Shown: positions 1 to 5,815, numbered from the stretch's first letter. The stretch is DNA of 6,077 nucleotides from an uncultured Collinsella sp. (GCA_959596495.1 CAUFXK010000098.1:1-6077), one strand, 5' to 3'. Numbers and translations: made by a program. Notes: generated by a model from the letters alone, not told the origin.

Positions 1-1419
1 CTAGAAGATTCGGCGCAGGTCTCCGCGGTTGAGGGCTTCGTCGAGGAGGTGCTTGAACACCACGCTGCCGTGCAGGCCGTCGTGCTCGAACTCGTTGGTC
101 ACCCAGGCGTGCGAGTTGTCCACGTGGCTGAGCGTGTCGAGCTGCATGCCCGAGTCCACGTACATGTCGTCGAAATACACGGCGGCCTGGAGTGGCACTT
201 CGTTGCAGGCCAGGCGCTGCGGGTCGTAGATCTTGTCCCAGCTGGTGTCCTCCATCAGCAGGTCCATCGCCGGCTTGAAGGGCTTAAGTTCGGGCATCTG
301 CTCAAACATCCACGGGAACATGGCCTCGCCGGTAAACATGAGCGGGCGCGCGAGGGTGTCGAACTCGGCACGATGAGCTTTCTCTTCTGCCGCGGCCCAG
401 CGAATGGGCATGGTGTCGCCGTCTGCGTAAATGAACTCCTGAAGCGTCCAGTACAGCGGATTCGTGCGCGTGTTGGTGCGCTCGAAGGCGCGCATCATAA
501 AGCTATCGGATACTGAGGCACCGCAGCTCAGCGTGCCGTCGCCGTCAACAAAAGCGTGATCGATAATCCAATGCATGCGCTCAAAGCTCGGCTTCATGCC
601 AAAGTCGCTGCCCATAAGCTGCAGGCGCTCGGCTGTCATCGGCGAGCCGTCGGGTAGCGCGGGCTTCTGCTCCTCAAGCTCATCGGCAAGAGTCGCCACG
701 CGCTCGACGTCGGCGGGGTAGCGGTCGTAATACTGCTGCGTCTTGGCGGCCATGCGCGGGAAGGTGTGTGCGTAGACCTCGCTGGCGCTCGCCGGGACAT
801 GGGGAATGCCACCGCAGGTAAAGCTCGCCGCCACGCCTTCGGGGAAGAGCGACAGATAGCTCAGCGTCAAAAAGCCGCCGTAGCTTTGGCCGAGCGTGAC
901 CCACGGCTTGCCGCCAAAGCCCACCAGACGCAGGTACTCAAAATCGCGCACGATGGAGCTGGCGAGGTGACGCTTGAGGAAGTCCGCCTGCGAGCGGGCC
1001 GCATTGGCGCCTGCTGCCTCGGCGCGCTCGCCCAAGGCCGCGATTGTATGCCCGTCTACACAGCTGCTGCGTCCCGTGCCGCGCTGGTCGGGAAGGACCA
1101 CGCGGAAGTGCTTGACGGCCTCCTCGATCCAACCGTCGCTCGTGGGTGACAGCGGACGCGGGCTCTCGCCACCGGGGCCGCCCTGCAAAAAGAGGAGCAG
1201 CGGCAGATCGTCGTTGATACGGTCGGGTGCGCAAACCACGCGGTAGAAAAGCTTGATGCTCTCGGGCGCGCCGGCGATGGGCGCCGGCATGGCGCCGCGG
1301 CGCATGGTGCTGCCGACGGCCAAAAGCATGGGCTCCAGGCCGCGCCAGTCGAGGGGGACATCGATGCTGTGGTCCTCGACATAGAGGCCGGGGACGTGGT
1401 ACGAAGTGATGAGGGCCAT
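1..1419 (-). CDS. Prolyl aminopeptidase-like alpha/beta hydrolase (peptidase family S33)
   Basis: Predicted cytoplasmic serine peptidase of 472 residues that would cleave proline (or another residue) from peptide N-termini. Seen: an oxyanion-type QGGPGG motif at residues 79-84, DQRGTGRS at 111-118, and the nucleophile elbow GQSYGG with Ser179. A C-terminal segment carries candidate acids Asp417/Asp418 and a candidate catalytic histidine His437 (NSHAWV). The order HGGPG-like, DQRG, GxSxG, late Asp and His is the S33 prolyl aminopeptidase pattern. No signal peptide or membrane segment is visible. The length suits the longer actinobacterial iminopeptidases rather than the roughly 310-residue enterobacterial type. 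The open frame continues 435 nt further upstream, but the start at 1419 is preferred: GGAAG lies 6 nt before that ATG and homology-like sequence begins there. The stop codon is the first three bases of the window. It is divergent from proA. The substrate is not proven; another S33 aminopeptidase activity is possible. Confidence 0.85.
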   Translation of the reverse strand: MALITSYHVPGLYVEDHSIDVPLDWRGLEPMLLAVGSTMRRGAMPAPIAGAPESIKLFYRVVCAPDRINDDLPLLLFLQGGPGGESPRPLSPTSDGWIEEAVKHFRVVLPDQRGTGRSSCVDGHTIAALGERAEAAGANAARSQADFLKRHLASSIVRDFEYLRLVGFGGKPWVTLGQSYGGFLTLSYLSLFPEGVAASFTCGGIPHVPASASEVYAHTFPRMAAKTQQYYDRYPADVERVATLADELEEQKPALPDGSPMTAERLQLMGSDFGMKPSFERMHWIIDHAFVDGDGTLSCGASVSDSFMMRAFERTNTRTNPLYWTLQEFIYADGDTMPIRWAAAEEKAHRAEFDTLARPLMFTGEAMFPWMFEQMPELKPFKPAMDLLMEDTSWDKIYDPQRLACNEVPLQAAVYFDDMYVDSGMQLDTLSHVDNSHAWVTNEFEHDGLHGSVVFKHLLDEALNRGDLRRIF

Positions 1420-1457
1420 GCGGTACTTCCGTTCGTTGCGGTGTTTCGGGTTGACCA

Positions 1458-1463
1458 ATTCTA
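1458..1463 (-). promoter_or_regulatory. Candidate -10 box for the peptidase gene
   Basis: Read on the minus strand this is TAGAAT, five of six matches to TATAAT, about 39 nt before the peptidase start codon. The upstream -35 is poor: TTGTGC with a 19-nt spacer is the best visible. It lies in the 113-bp spacer between the divergent peptidase and proA genes. I found no convincing plus-strand promoter for proA. TTGACC at 1451-1456 is a good -35 by itself but has no -10 at the right distance. Confidence 0.3.
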
Positions 1464-1532
1464 CCGCCGCGCGCGAGGGCATGCACAAATCGGCTACCAT
1501 GGTGGGCAAACTACTAAGAGAAAGGGCCGCCC

Positions 1533-2819
1533 ATGTCGGTCGATATAGCCACGTATGTCCACGATCTTGCTGTTGCCGCCAAGGCAGCGTCGGCCTCGCT
1601 TGCCACGGCGAGCGACGAGCAGCGCCAGGAGGCCGTGCGCGCCATGGCCGCGGCGCTGCGCGATGGTGCCGACTCCATCGTCGCCGCCAACGAGCTCGAT
1701 ATGTCCGCCGCGCGCGATGCGGGGACCTCGGCGGGGCTCCTCGATCGCCTGTTGCTGACGCCCGAGCGCGTTGAGGGCATGGCCGCCGGCCTGGAGAAGC
1801 TTGCCGAGCTGCCCGATCCCGTCGGCCGCGTGCTCGACCATCGCGTGCTTGCAAGCGGCGTGGACCTCACCCGCGTGAGCGTGCCGCTGGGCCTGGTCGC
1901 CATGGTCTATGAGGCGCGCCCCAACGTGACGGCCGATGCTGCGGGCATCTGCATCCGCACCGGCAACGCCTGCATCCTGCGCGGCGGTTCGTTGGCCTAT
2001 CACTCGTGCGCCATGATTGCCGAACTGCTAGCCGATGCGCTCGAGGCCCAGGGTTTCCCGCGCGAAACTATCTCGATGATCGAGTCCACCGACCGCGAGG
2101 CCACCGGCGAGCTCATGAAGCTCCGCGGCATCGTCGACGTGCTCATTCCGCGTGGAGGTGCGGGCCTGATCCAGCGCTGCGTTCGTGAGTCGCTCGTGCC
2201 GGTGATTGAGACGGGCACGGGCAACTGCCATATCTACGTGCATGAATCCGCTGACTTTGACAAGGCACTCAACATTATCGTCAATGCCAAGACCCAGCGC
2301 GTGGGCGTGTGCAATGCCGCCGAGTCGCTGCTGGTCGATCGTGCCGTTGCTGATCGCTTCCTGCCTGCGGTCGTTGCCGTGCTGCACGACCACGGCGTGC
2401 TGATTCACGGCGACGAGGCCACGTGCGCCGCATGCGCCGACGCCGGTCTTTCCGAGGGCGATGAGTACGTTGCCGCGACCGAGGAGGACTGGGGCCGCGA
2501 GTATCTGGCGCTCGAGATGAGCGTGAAGGTCGTTGCGAACGAGGACGAGGCCATCGCGCACATCAACCGCTATGGCACCATGCATTCCGAGGCCATCATC
2601 GCCGAGGATGCGGACGCCTGCGAGCGCTTCCTGGACCAGGTTGACGCCTCGGCCGTGTACGCCAACGCCAGCACGCGCTTCACCGACGGCGGCGAGTTTG
2701 GACTGGGCGCCGAGATCGGCATCTCGACCCAAAAGCTCCACGCCCGCGGCCCCTTTGCCGCCGAGGCCCTCACCACCTACAAATACAAGCTCCGCGGCAC
2801 CGGCCAGGTCCGCCCCTAA
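1533..2819 (+). CDS. proA: Gamma-glutamyl phosphate reductase
   Basis: Second enzyme of proline biosynthesis from glutamate. It reduces L-glutamyl 5-phosphate with NADPH to L-glutamate 5-semialdehyde in the cytoplasm. The protein has 428 residues, close to the usual ProA length of about 415-420. Seen: an N-terminal aldehyde-dehydrogenase-like NADP-binding region including VYEARPN (125-131) and the glycine-containing ILRGGS (148-153). The catalytic cysteine is Cys260 in RVGVCNAAE. The ProA signature around residues 334-355 ends in INRYGTMHSEAI, and the end of the protein contains the family-typical EFGLGAEIGISTQKLHARGP. The ATG at 1533 has AAAGGG 6 nt upstream. proB, which often precedes proA, is not adjacent; a divergent peptidase occupies that side. 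Its terminator begins 15 nt after the stop codon and is now split by an insertion sequence, so its transcript may run into that element. Confidence 0.97.
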   Translation: MSVDIATYVHDLAVAAKAASASLATASDEQRQEAVRAMAAALRDGADSIVAANELDMSAARDAGTSAGLLDRLLLTPERVEGMAAGLEKLAELPDPVGRVLDHRVLASGVDLTRVSVPLGLVAMVYEARPNVTADAAGICIRTGNACILRGGSLAYHSCAMIAELLADALEAQGFPRETISMIESTDREATGELMKLRGIVDVLIPRGGAGLIQRCVRESLVPVIETGTGNCHIYVHESADFDKALNIIVNAKTQRVGVCNAAESLLVDRAVADRFLPAVVAVLHDHGVLIHGDEATCAACADAGLSEGDEYVAATEEDWGREYLALEMSVKVVANEDEAIAHINRYGTMHSEAIIAEDADACERFLDQVDASAVYANASTRFTDGGEFGLGAEIGISTQKLHARGPFAAEALTTYKYKLRGTGQVRP

Positions 2820-2833
2820 ACCCCTCGTAAACG

Positions 2834-2855
2834 AAAACCACCACAAAGGTGCCTG
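2834..2855. repeat. Left half of a 41-nt palindromic terminator repeat, cut by the IS
   Basis: These 22 bases are identical to the first 22 bases of the intact palindrome at 5002-5042. They include the whole left stem arm (AAAACCACCACAAAGG) and the start of the loop. The last four bases, CCTG (2852-2855), form the target-site duplication. The other half is at 4310-4332. Before the insertion the hairpin would have sat 15 nt after the proA stop codon as a terminator for both converging genes. Confidence 0.85.
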
Positions 2856-2879
2856 TGAACTGCCTCCCATTTCTTGGAC
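2856..2879 (+). repeat. Left terminal inverted repeat (IRL)
   Basis: Begins TGAACTGC and ends CTTGGAC. It pairs with 4286-4309 at 18 of 24 positions; mismatches fall at positions 9, 10 and 14-17. Its inner part is also the 5' arm of the hairpin at 2863-2895. Confidence 0.85.
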
Positions 2880-2895
2880 ATCGGGAAATGGGAGG
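2863..2895 (+). promoter_or_regulatory. Hairpin sequestering the orfA ribosome binding site; terminator-like
   Basis: A perfect 11-bp stem pairs CCTCCCATTTC (2863-2873) with GAAATGGGAGG (2885-2895), leaving an 11-nt loop, and TTTT follows at 2896-2899. The 3' arm contains the orfA Shine-Dalgarno GGGAGG (2890-2895), 6 nt before the ATG. RNA entering from outside the element would include both arms and hide the ribosome binding site. RNA starting inside would lack the 5' arm. This is the known protection principle of IS10 and IS50 against impinging transcription. The stem followed by T4 could alternatively act as an intrinsic terminator. Structure is seen; function is inferred. Confidence 0.7.
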
Positions 2896-2901
2896 TTTTC
2901 C

Positions 2902-3399
2902 ATGAGTATAGACCTCAGGTCGAAGCACGACCTGGAGTCCAGGAGGCGGGCCGTCGAGCTCTTCGACGCCGGCGTCGGCTGCAAGCCGGCGGCCGAGGCC
3001 CTGTCCGTCCCCCGCGAGACCGTGAGAGAATGGCAGTGGGTATACCGGGCGTTCGGAAGCGAGGCGCTGCTGTCCATGGGCGGGAAACAATCCAGGTACA
3101 CATTCGAGCAGAGGGTCGCCGCGGCGTCGGCCGTGGTCGACGGCGGGATGGCGAAGACCGACGCCATGGCCGAGTTCGGGATCAGGTCGAAGTCCCCGCT
3201 GGAGCGCTGGTGCAGGCTCTACCGCGAGGGCGGCGCCGAGGCGCTGCGGCCCGGCCCGAAGGGCAGGCCGAGGGGGTCGAGGTCGAAACCCCGGGCCCGC
3301 ACCCGCGAGCAGGAGCTCGAGGAGCGCTGCCGCAGGCTCGAGGCCGAGGTCGCCTACCTAAAAAAATTGCGCGCCCTGGTCGAGCGGGACGGGCTCTGA
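2902..3399 (+). CDS. IS3-family transposase OrfA (helix-turn-helix protein)
   Basis: A 165-residue DNA-binding subunit encoded by the zero frame of the IS. Two helix-turn-helix-like segments are visible: residues about 14-48 (RRAVELFDAGVGCKPAAEAL region) and about 68-108 (EQRVAAASAVVDGGMAKTDA region). A basic proline/arginine-rich linker at about 117-135 follows, then a heptad-type, charged coiled coil at about 136-161, the usual oligomerisation leucine zipper. In IS3 elements OrfA binds the terminal repeats and, on its own, tends to inhibit transposition. The ATG at 2902 is chosen because GGGAGG lies 6 nt upstream; the frame itself is open from 2533, inside proA. The last part overlaps the frameshift site, and the TGA stop (3397-3399) lies in the stimulatory stem. 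AGG arginine codons are common, unlike in proA. Confidence 0.9.
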   Translation: MSIDLRSKHDLESRRRAVELFDAGVGCKPAAEALSVPRETVREWQWVYRAFGSEALLSMGGKQSRYTFEQRVAAASAVVDGGMAKTDAMAEFGIRSKSPLERWCRLYREGGAEALRPGPKGRPRGSRSKPRARTREQELEERCRRLEAEVAYLKKLRALVERDGL

Positions 3400-3407
3400 C
3401 CAGGGCG
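3360..3407 (+). promoter_or_regulatory. Programmed -1 ribosomal frameshift signal
   Basis: The slippery run A AAA AAA (3360-3366) is read as CTA AAA AAA in the orfA frame. After a 5-nt spacer, CGCCCTGGTC (3372-3381) pairs perfectly with GACCAGGGCG (3398-3407). The stem continues, after a single bulged T at 3397, with GAGC (3382-3385) and GCTC (3393-3396), closing a 7-nt loop. A GAGG Shine-Dalgarno-like sequence at 3346-3349, 10 nt before the A run, may add stimulation as in dnaX. Slippage moves ribosomes to the orfB frame at 3366 and bypasses the orfA stop, giving a 456-residue OrfAB fusion. Confidence 0.88.
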
Positions 3408-4271
3408 GCGGCCGAGGCGGTGAGGGTGCTGAGGGCGGAGGGGCACTCCCTGCGCCACCTGCTGGAGTGCTCGGGGCTCAGGAGGTCGACCTACTACTAC
3501 GCGCTGGCGCACCCGCGGAGGCCGACCAGGCCCGAGCTGCGCGACGCCGCGGCCGAGATATTCTCGCGCACCGCCAACGGCTGCGGGCACCGGCAGATAG
3601 CCATGTGCCTGCGCGCCGAGCTGGGCGCGGTCGTGGCCGACAAGACCGTGCTCAAGATGATGCGCGAGATGGGCATCCGGTGCGGGATACGCCGCCGGGG
3701 CTCCCGCCGCCGGTACAGCTCCTACAGGGGGCTCGTGGGGAGCACGTTCGAGAACGTCATCGCGAGGGACTTCGGCGCCGACGGGCCGTGGCAGAAGCTC
3801 GGCACCGACGTCACCGAGTTCAAGGTCGCCGGCGCCAAGGCCTACTGGGCCCCGGTGCTCGACTTCTGCACGAAGGAGATCGTGGCGAGCGACATATCGA
3901 CCTCGCCGGACCTCGCCCAGCAGCACAGGATGCTCGACCGGCTCCTCGAGGCCCTGCCAGACGGGGCGGCGCCGACCATGCACTCGGACATGGGCTGGCA
4001 GTACCAGCACGAGTCCTACGCCTCCAGGCTGGAGGGGGCGGGCATCACCCAGAGCATGTCGCGCAAGGGGAACTGCATCGACAACGCCGCCACCGAGCAG
4101 CTCTTCGGCCACGTGAAGGACGAGTTCTACCGCGGCAGGGAGTGGGGCAGCTTCGGGGACTTCAAGCGCGACCTGGAGGAGTACATAGCCCATTGGAACA
4201 CGCGGCGCAGGCAGGTAAGATTGAAGGGCCTGACGCCGGAGGAGTTCCGGAACCGGGCCCTTGCGGCGTAG
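3366..4271 (+). CDS. IS3-family transposase OrfB, DDE integrase domain (made as OrfAB fusion)
   Basis: Catalytic half of the transposase, 301 codons in the -1 frame relative to orfA. It is expected to be produced as join(2902..3366, 3366..4271), 456 residues. An N-terminal HTH_21-like region (OrfB residues about 22-75, with STYYY and GCGHRQI) precedes the retroviral-type integrase core. The DDE triad is visible: Asp148 in GTDVTEF, Asp208 in HSDMGWQY and Glu244 in DNAATEQLFGHVK. There are exactly 35 residues between the second Asp and the Glu, and a Lys lies seven residues after the Glu. The end (YIAHWNTRRRQVRLKGLTPEEF) is the typical IS3 tail. In this family the protein catalyses strand cleavage and circle formation. 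No good independent start with a ribosome binding site is visible, so frameshifting is the likely route. No inactivating stop or triad change is seen. The stop is TAG at 4269-4271, 38 nt before the IS end. Confidence 0.93.
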   Translation: MARPGRAGRALTRAAAEAVRVLRAEGHSLRHLLECSGLRRSTYYYALAHPRRPTRPELRDAAAEIFSRTANGCGHRQIAMCLRAELGAVVADKTVLKMMREMGIRCGIRRRGSRRRYSSYRGLVGSTFENVIARDFGADGPWQKLGTDVTEFKVAGAKAYWAPVLDFCTKEIVASDISTSPDLAQQHRMLDRLLEALPDGAAPTMHSDMGWQYQHESYASRLEGAGITQSMSRKGNCIDNAATEQLFGHVKDEFYRGREWGSFGDFKRDLEEYIAHWNTRRRQVRLKGLTPEEFRNRALAA

Positions 4272-4285
4272 TCGCTATTTATTCA

Positions 4286-4309
4286 GTCCAAGTTTCGGGG
4301 CGCAGTTCA
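4286..4309 (-). repeat. Right terminal inverted repeat (IRR)
   Basis: On the minus strand this begins TGAACTGC and carries CTTGGAC at the inner end, matching IRL at 18 of 24 positions. The following CCTG (4310-4313) is the right copy of the target duplication. Confidence 0.85.
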
Positions 4310-4332
4310 CCTGTCCCCTTCGTGGTGGTTTT
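4310..4332. repeat. Right half of the interrupted 41-nt palindromic terminator repeat
   Basis: CCTG (target duplication) is followed by the rest of the loop and the right stem arm, ending GTGGTGGTTTT. It matches 5020-5042 except for one C in place of T at 4321. It lies 15 nt after the HD gene stop codon on the minus strand, so it was the 5' arm of that gene's terminator. The partner arm is now 1.45 kb away at 2834-2849. Confidence 0.82.
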
Positions 4333-4347
4333 AGGTGGCGTGGGCGG

Positions 4348-4947
4348 TTAGGCCTGGAAGGTATCGCGGTCGGGGGCGAAGGACTGCATGGCCGCGATGG
4401 TGCGGTCAAAGAGCTCGGGGAGCTCCCAGCCCAACATCTCGGCGCCCTGCGAAATCACGTCGCGCGAGCAGCCGGCGGCAAAGCGCTTGTCCTTGAACTT
4501 CTTCTTGAGCGACTTGGTCGTAAAGTCCATAACGCTCTTGCTCGGGCGCATGATGACTGCAGCGCCGATCAGGCCGGTGAGCTCATCGCAGGCAAACAGG
4601 ATCTTTTCCATCTGCAGCTCGGGCTTGGGCAGCGAGGTGTTGAAGTCGGACGTGTGCGTCTGGATGGCGCGAATGAGCTCTGGAGACGCACCTTCGCCCT
4701 TAAGAATCTCGGCAGCATAGATGGTGTGGTTCATGGGGTCGTCCTCATGCTCCTCCCAATCCAGGTCGTGCAGCAGACCGACGATGCCCCAAAACTCCTC
4801 GTTCTCGGGGTCGAACTCGCGCGCAAAGTAGCGCATAGTGCCCTCGACCGTCTCGCCATGGGTGATATGGAACGGGTCCTTGTTGTGCTCGTTGAGCAGT
4901 TCGAACGCGCGGTCGCGGGTGATTCCGGCGGTAAGCGGCTCTGCCAT
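4348..4947 (-). CDS. HD-domain protein, predicted metal-dependent phosphohydrolase
   Basis: A 199-residue soluble protein of the HD superfamily, whose members hydrolyse phosphate esters such as nucleotides using bound metal ions. Seen: His30 (HITHGETV), the HD doublet His60-Asp61 (GLLHDLDWEEH), and Asp121 (FACDELTG), which match the H...HD...D ligand order. His74 and His98 could be extra ligands for a two-metal site. The C-terminal part (about 140-190) is helical-looking with a lysine-rich stretch (KSLKKKFKDKR). No other domain and no membrane segment is seen. The ATG at 4947 has AAGGAG (4954-4959) 6 nt upstream. It follows carD on the same strand, 107 nt downstream, but the terminator between them argues for separate transcription. 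Its own terminator is broken by the IS, so its transcript may extend antisense into orfB. The substrate is unknown. Confidence 0.85.
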   Translation of the reverse strand: MAEPLTAGITRDRAFELLNEHNKDPFHITHGETVEGTMRYFAREFDPENEEFWGIVGLLHDLDWEEHEDDPMNHTIYAAEILKGEGASPELIRAIQTHTSDFNTSLPKPELQMEKILFACDELTGLIGAAVIMRPSKSVMDFTTKSLKKKFKDKRFAAGCSRDVISQGAEMLGWELPELFDRTIAAMQSFAPDRDTFQA

Positions 4948-5001
4948 AGGAGACTCCTTGTGCTCGTGGGTATCGATAAGAATGAATACTACTAGAACAA
5001 G

Positions 5002-5042
5002 AAAACCACCACAAAGGTGCCTGTCCCCTTTGTGGTGGTTTT
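5002..5042. terminator. Intact bidirectional hairpin terminator; copy of an intergenic repeat
   Basis: A perfect 16-bp stem pairs AAAACCACCACAAAGG (5002-5017) with its complement at 5027-5042, around a 9-nt loop TGCCTGTCC. The A-tract on one side and T-tract on the other give a U-tail in either direction. It begins 12 nt after the carD stop codon on the minus strand and precedes the HD gene, so it most likely ends carD transcription. The same 41-nt unit, with one base change, lies at the IS-split site 2834-2855 plus 4310-4332. The sharing of loop as well as stem shows these are related copies and not independent terminators. Confidence 0.85.
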
Positions 5043-5054
5043 GGCGCGGTTGGG

Positions 5055-5540
5055 TTAGTTGAGGGCGGCTTGGGCTAGGCGGGCTTCGGCGGCCTCCTCG
5101 GTGACGCCCAAGGCCACGGCGAACTCCTCGATGGAGCGGCGCTTGGCTTCCTTGAGTACGCGCATGTAGTAGGAGCTGGGCTTTTTATCAGCTTCCTCGG
5201 CCTGGCGAATGCGGTACATCATGGTCTTTGCCACGCGGACCGTCTCGGGCGCGCCCAGCTTGAGCTGCTGCTTAAAGTGCGTCTCCTCAAGCGAGCTGTT
5301 GCGCTCGGTAAAGGTGTCGCACTCCAGCTCGTCATAGTGGCTCAGCAGGTGCTCGGCATCTTGCTGCGAGATGGCGGCGTGCAAACGGTCGGCCTGCGCC
5401 ACGGGGTACATGAGGATCGTCTGCGCATGTCCCTGCTTGGTCTCGAGCAGCAGCATGGGCTGCGGTGTGTCGTCCCTAAAACCGACGACGGTGCAGACTC
5501 CCTGGCCCGGATGAATGACGTGTTGACCGATTGAGAACAT
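5055..5540 (-). CDS. CarD/CdnL-family transcriptional regulator
   Basis: A 161-residue protein resembling CarD, which binds the RNA polymerase beta subunit and stabilises open promoter complexes, often at rRNA promoters. Seen: an N-terminal Tudor-like RNA-polymerase-interaction domain at residues 1 to about 52, opening MFSIGQHVIHPGQGVC, typical of the family. A helical C-terminal domain from about 60 to 161 follows (LKLGAPETVRVAKTMMYRI, then YYMRVLKEAKRRSIEEF). The length equals that of mycobacterial CarD (162). Unusual: the protein has no tryptophan. The position equivalent to the minor-groove-wedging Trp85 of Mycobacterium tuberculosis CarD falls near Ser82 in my by-eye alignment. The ATG at 5540 has GGAGG 4 nt upstream. 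It is transcribed away from argS and followed by the strong hairpin at 5002-5042. I leave the gene symbol open because it may be a paralogue and not the main CarD. Confidence 0.85.
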   Translation of the reverse strand: MFSIGQHVIHPGQGVCTVVGFRDDTPQPMLLLETKQGHAQTILMYPVAQADRLHAAISQQDAEHLLSHYDELECDTFTERNSSLEETHFKQQLKLGAPETVRVAKTMMYRIRQAEEADKKPSSYYMRVLKEAKRRSIEEFAVALGVTEEAAEARLAQAALN

Positions 5541-5691
5541 GCTACCTCCAACTTATACGAATTTACGTATGTCTAGAATAACACGCTGACGTGCGCAAAC
5601 CCTTACTTTATGCAGGAAAAGCACACAACTCTGATAGGTAAGAGTATTCGATAACAGACGCAGCTCATTCACACCTTTATGCATTTTCAAC

Positions 5692-5710
5692 GCCTGCATA
5701 ATCTGCAGGC
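5692..5710. other. Perfect 7-bp inverted repeat in the carD-argS spacer
   Basis: GCCTGCA pairs with TGCAGGC around the 5-nt loop TAATC. No T-tract follows on either strand, so it is not an ordinary intrinsic terminator. It could be an operator or an RNA hairpin; chance is also possible. Confidence 0.3.
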
Positions 5711-5786
5711 AGACTGGCATCTTTGAGTGACTCCATACAAGCTGTAGTCATTTTTGTGCATATGCAATATCTATTAGCTTTACCCT

Positions 5787-5815
5787 GCGACAGTGCCCGT
5801 CGCTTGTGATAGAGT
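5787..5815 (+). promoter_or_regulatory. argS: Candidate argS promoter
   Basis: GCGACA (5787-5792, four of six matches to TTGACA) and TAGAGT (5810-5815, four of six matches to TATAAT) are 17 nt apart. A TG one base before the -10 gives an extended -10. Initiation near 5822 would give a leader of about 60 nt before the argS ATG. Confidence 0.4.

Larger units (their letters stand above)
2856..4309 (+). mobile_element. IS3-family (IS150-like) insertion sequence, apparently complete
   Basis: A 1454-bp element bounded by TG...CA ends and a 4-bp direct repeat CCTG (2852-2855 and 4310-4313). The terminal 24 bases match as inverted repeats at 18 of 24 positions: both ends begin TGAACTGC and share CTTGGAC at the inner side. 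Inside are orfA and orfB in overlapping frames with a -1 frameshift window, the classic IS3 arrangement. Two helix-turn-helix-like regions in OrfA and the CCCATTT...TTGGAC left end resemble IS150, recalled from memory. The sequence is richer in AGG and ATA codons than the flanking genes, which suggests foreign origin. All the parts needed for activity look intact. Excising the element with one CCTG recreates the intergenic repeat, which fixes the borders to the base apart from the usual TSD ambiguity. Confidence 0.93.

Noticed and set aside
1420..1854. The peptidase reading frame stays open 435 nt upstream of the chosen start, antisense to proA
   Set aside because: The upstream translation is Arg/Pro/Ala-rich with no family-like sequence and overlaps proA on the opposite strand; GGAAG and the sensible N-terminus both support 1419.
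2028..3167. A 379-codon minus-strand open frame across proA and the IS
   Set aside because: It spans the junction of proA with an inserted IS, so it cannot be an ancestral gene, and it is explained by the few stop codons in GC-rich antisense frames.
2874..3365. The orfB frame is open upstream to an ATG at 2874
   Set aside because: The translation before 3366 is the out-of-frame image of orfA, and that ATG lies in the hairpin loop without a ribosome binding site; orfB is better explained by -1 frameshifting.
3354..4193. A 279-codon minus-strand open frame opposite orfB
   Set aside because: Low-complexity Val/Gly/Arg/Pro-rich translation with no recognisable domain; a shadow of the transposase gene.
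4286..4309. Circle-junction promoter with a -35 in the right end and a -10 in the left end, as known for several IS3 elements
   Set aside because: Joining the right end, CCTG and the left end gives no convincing TTGACA/TATAAT pair at 16-18 nt spacing by eye.
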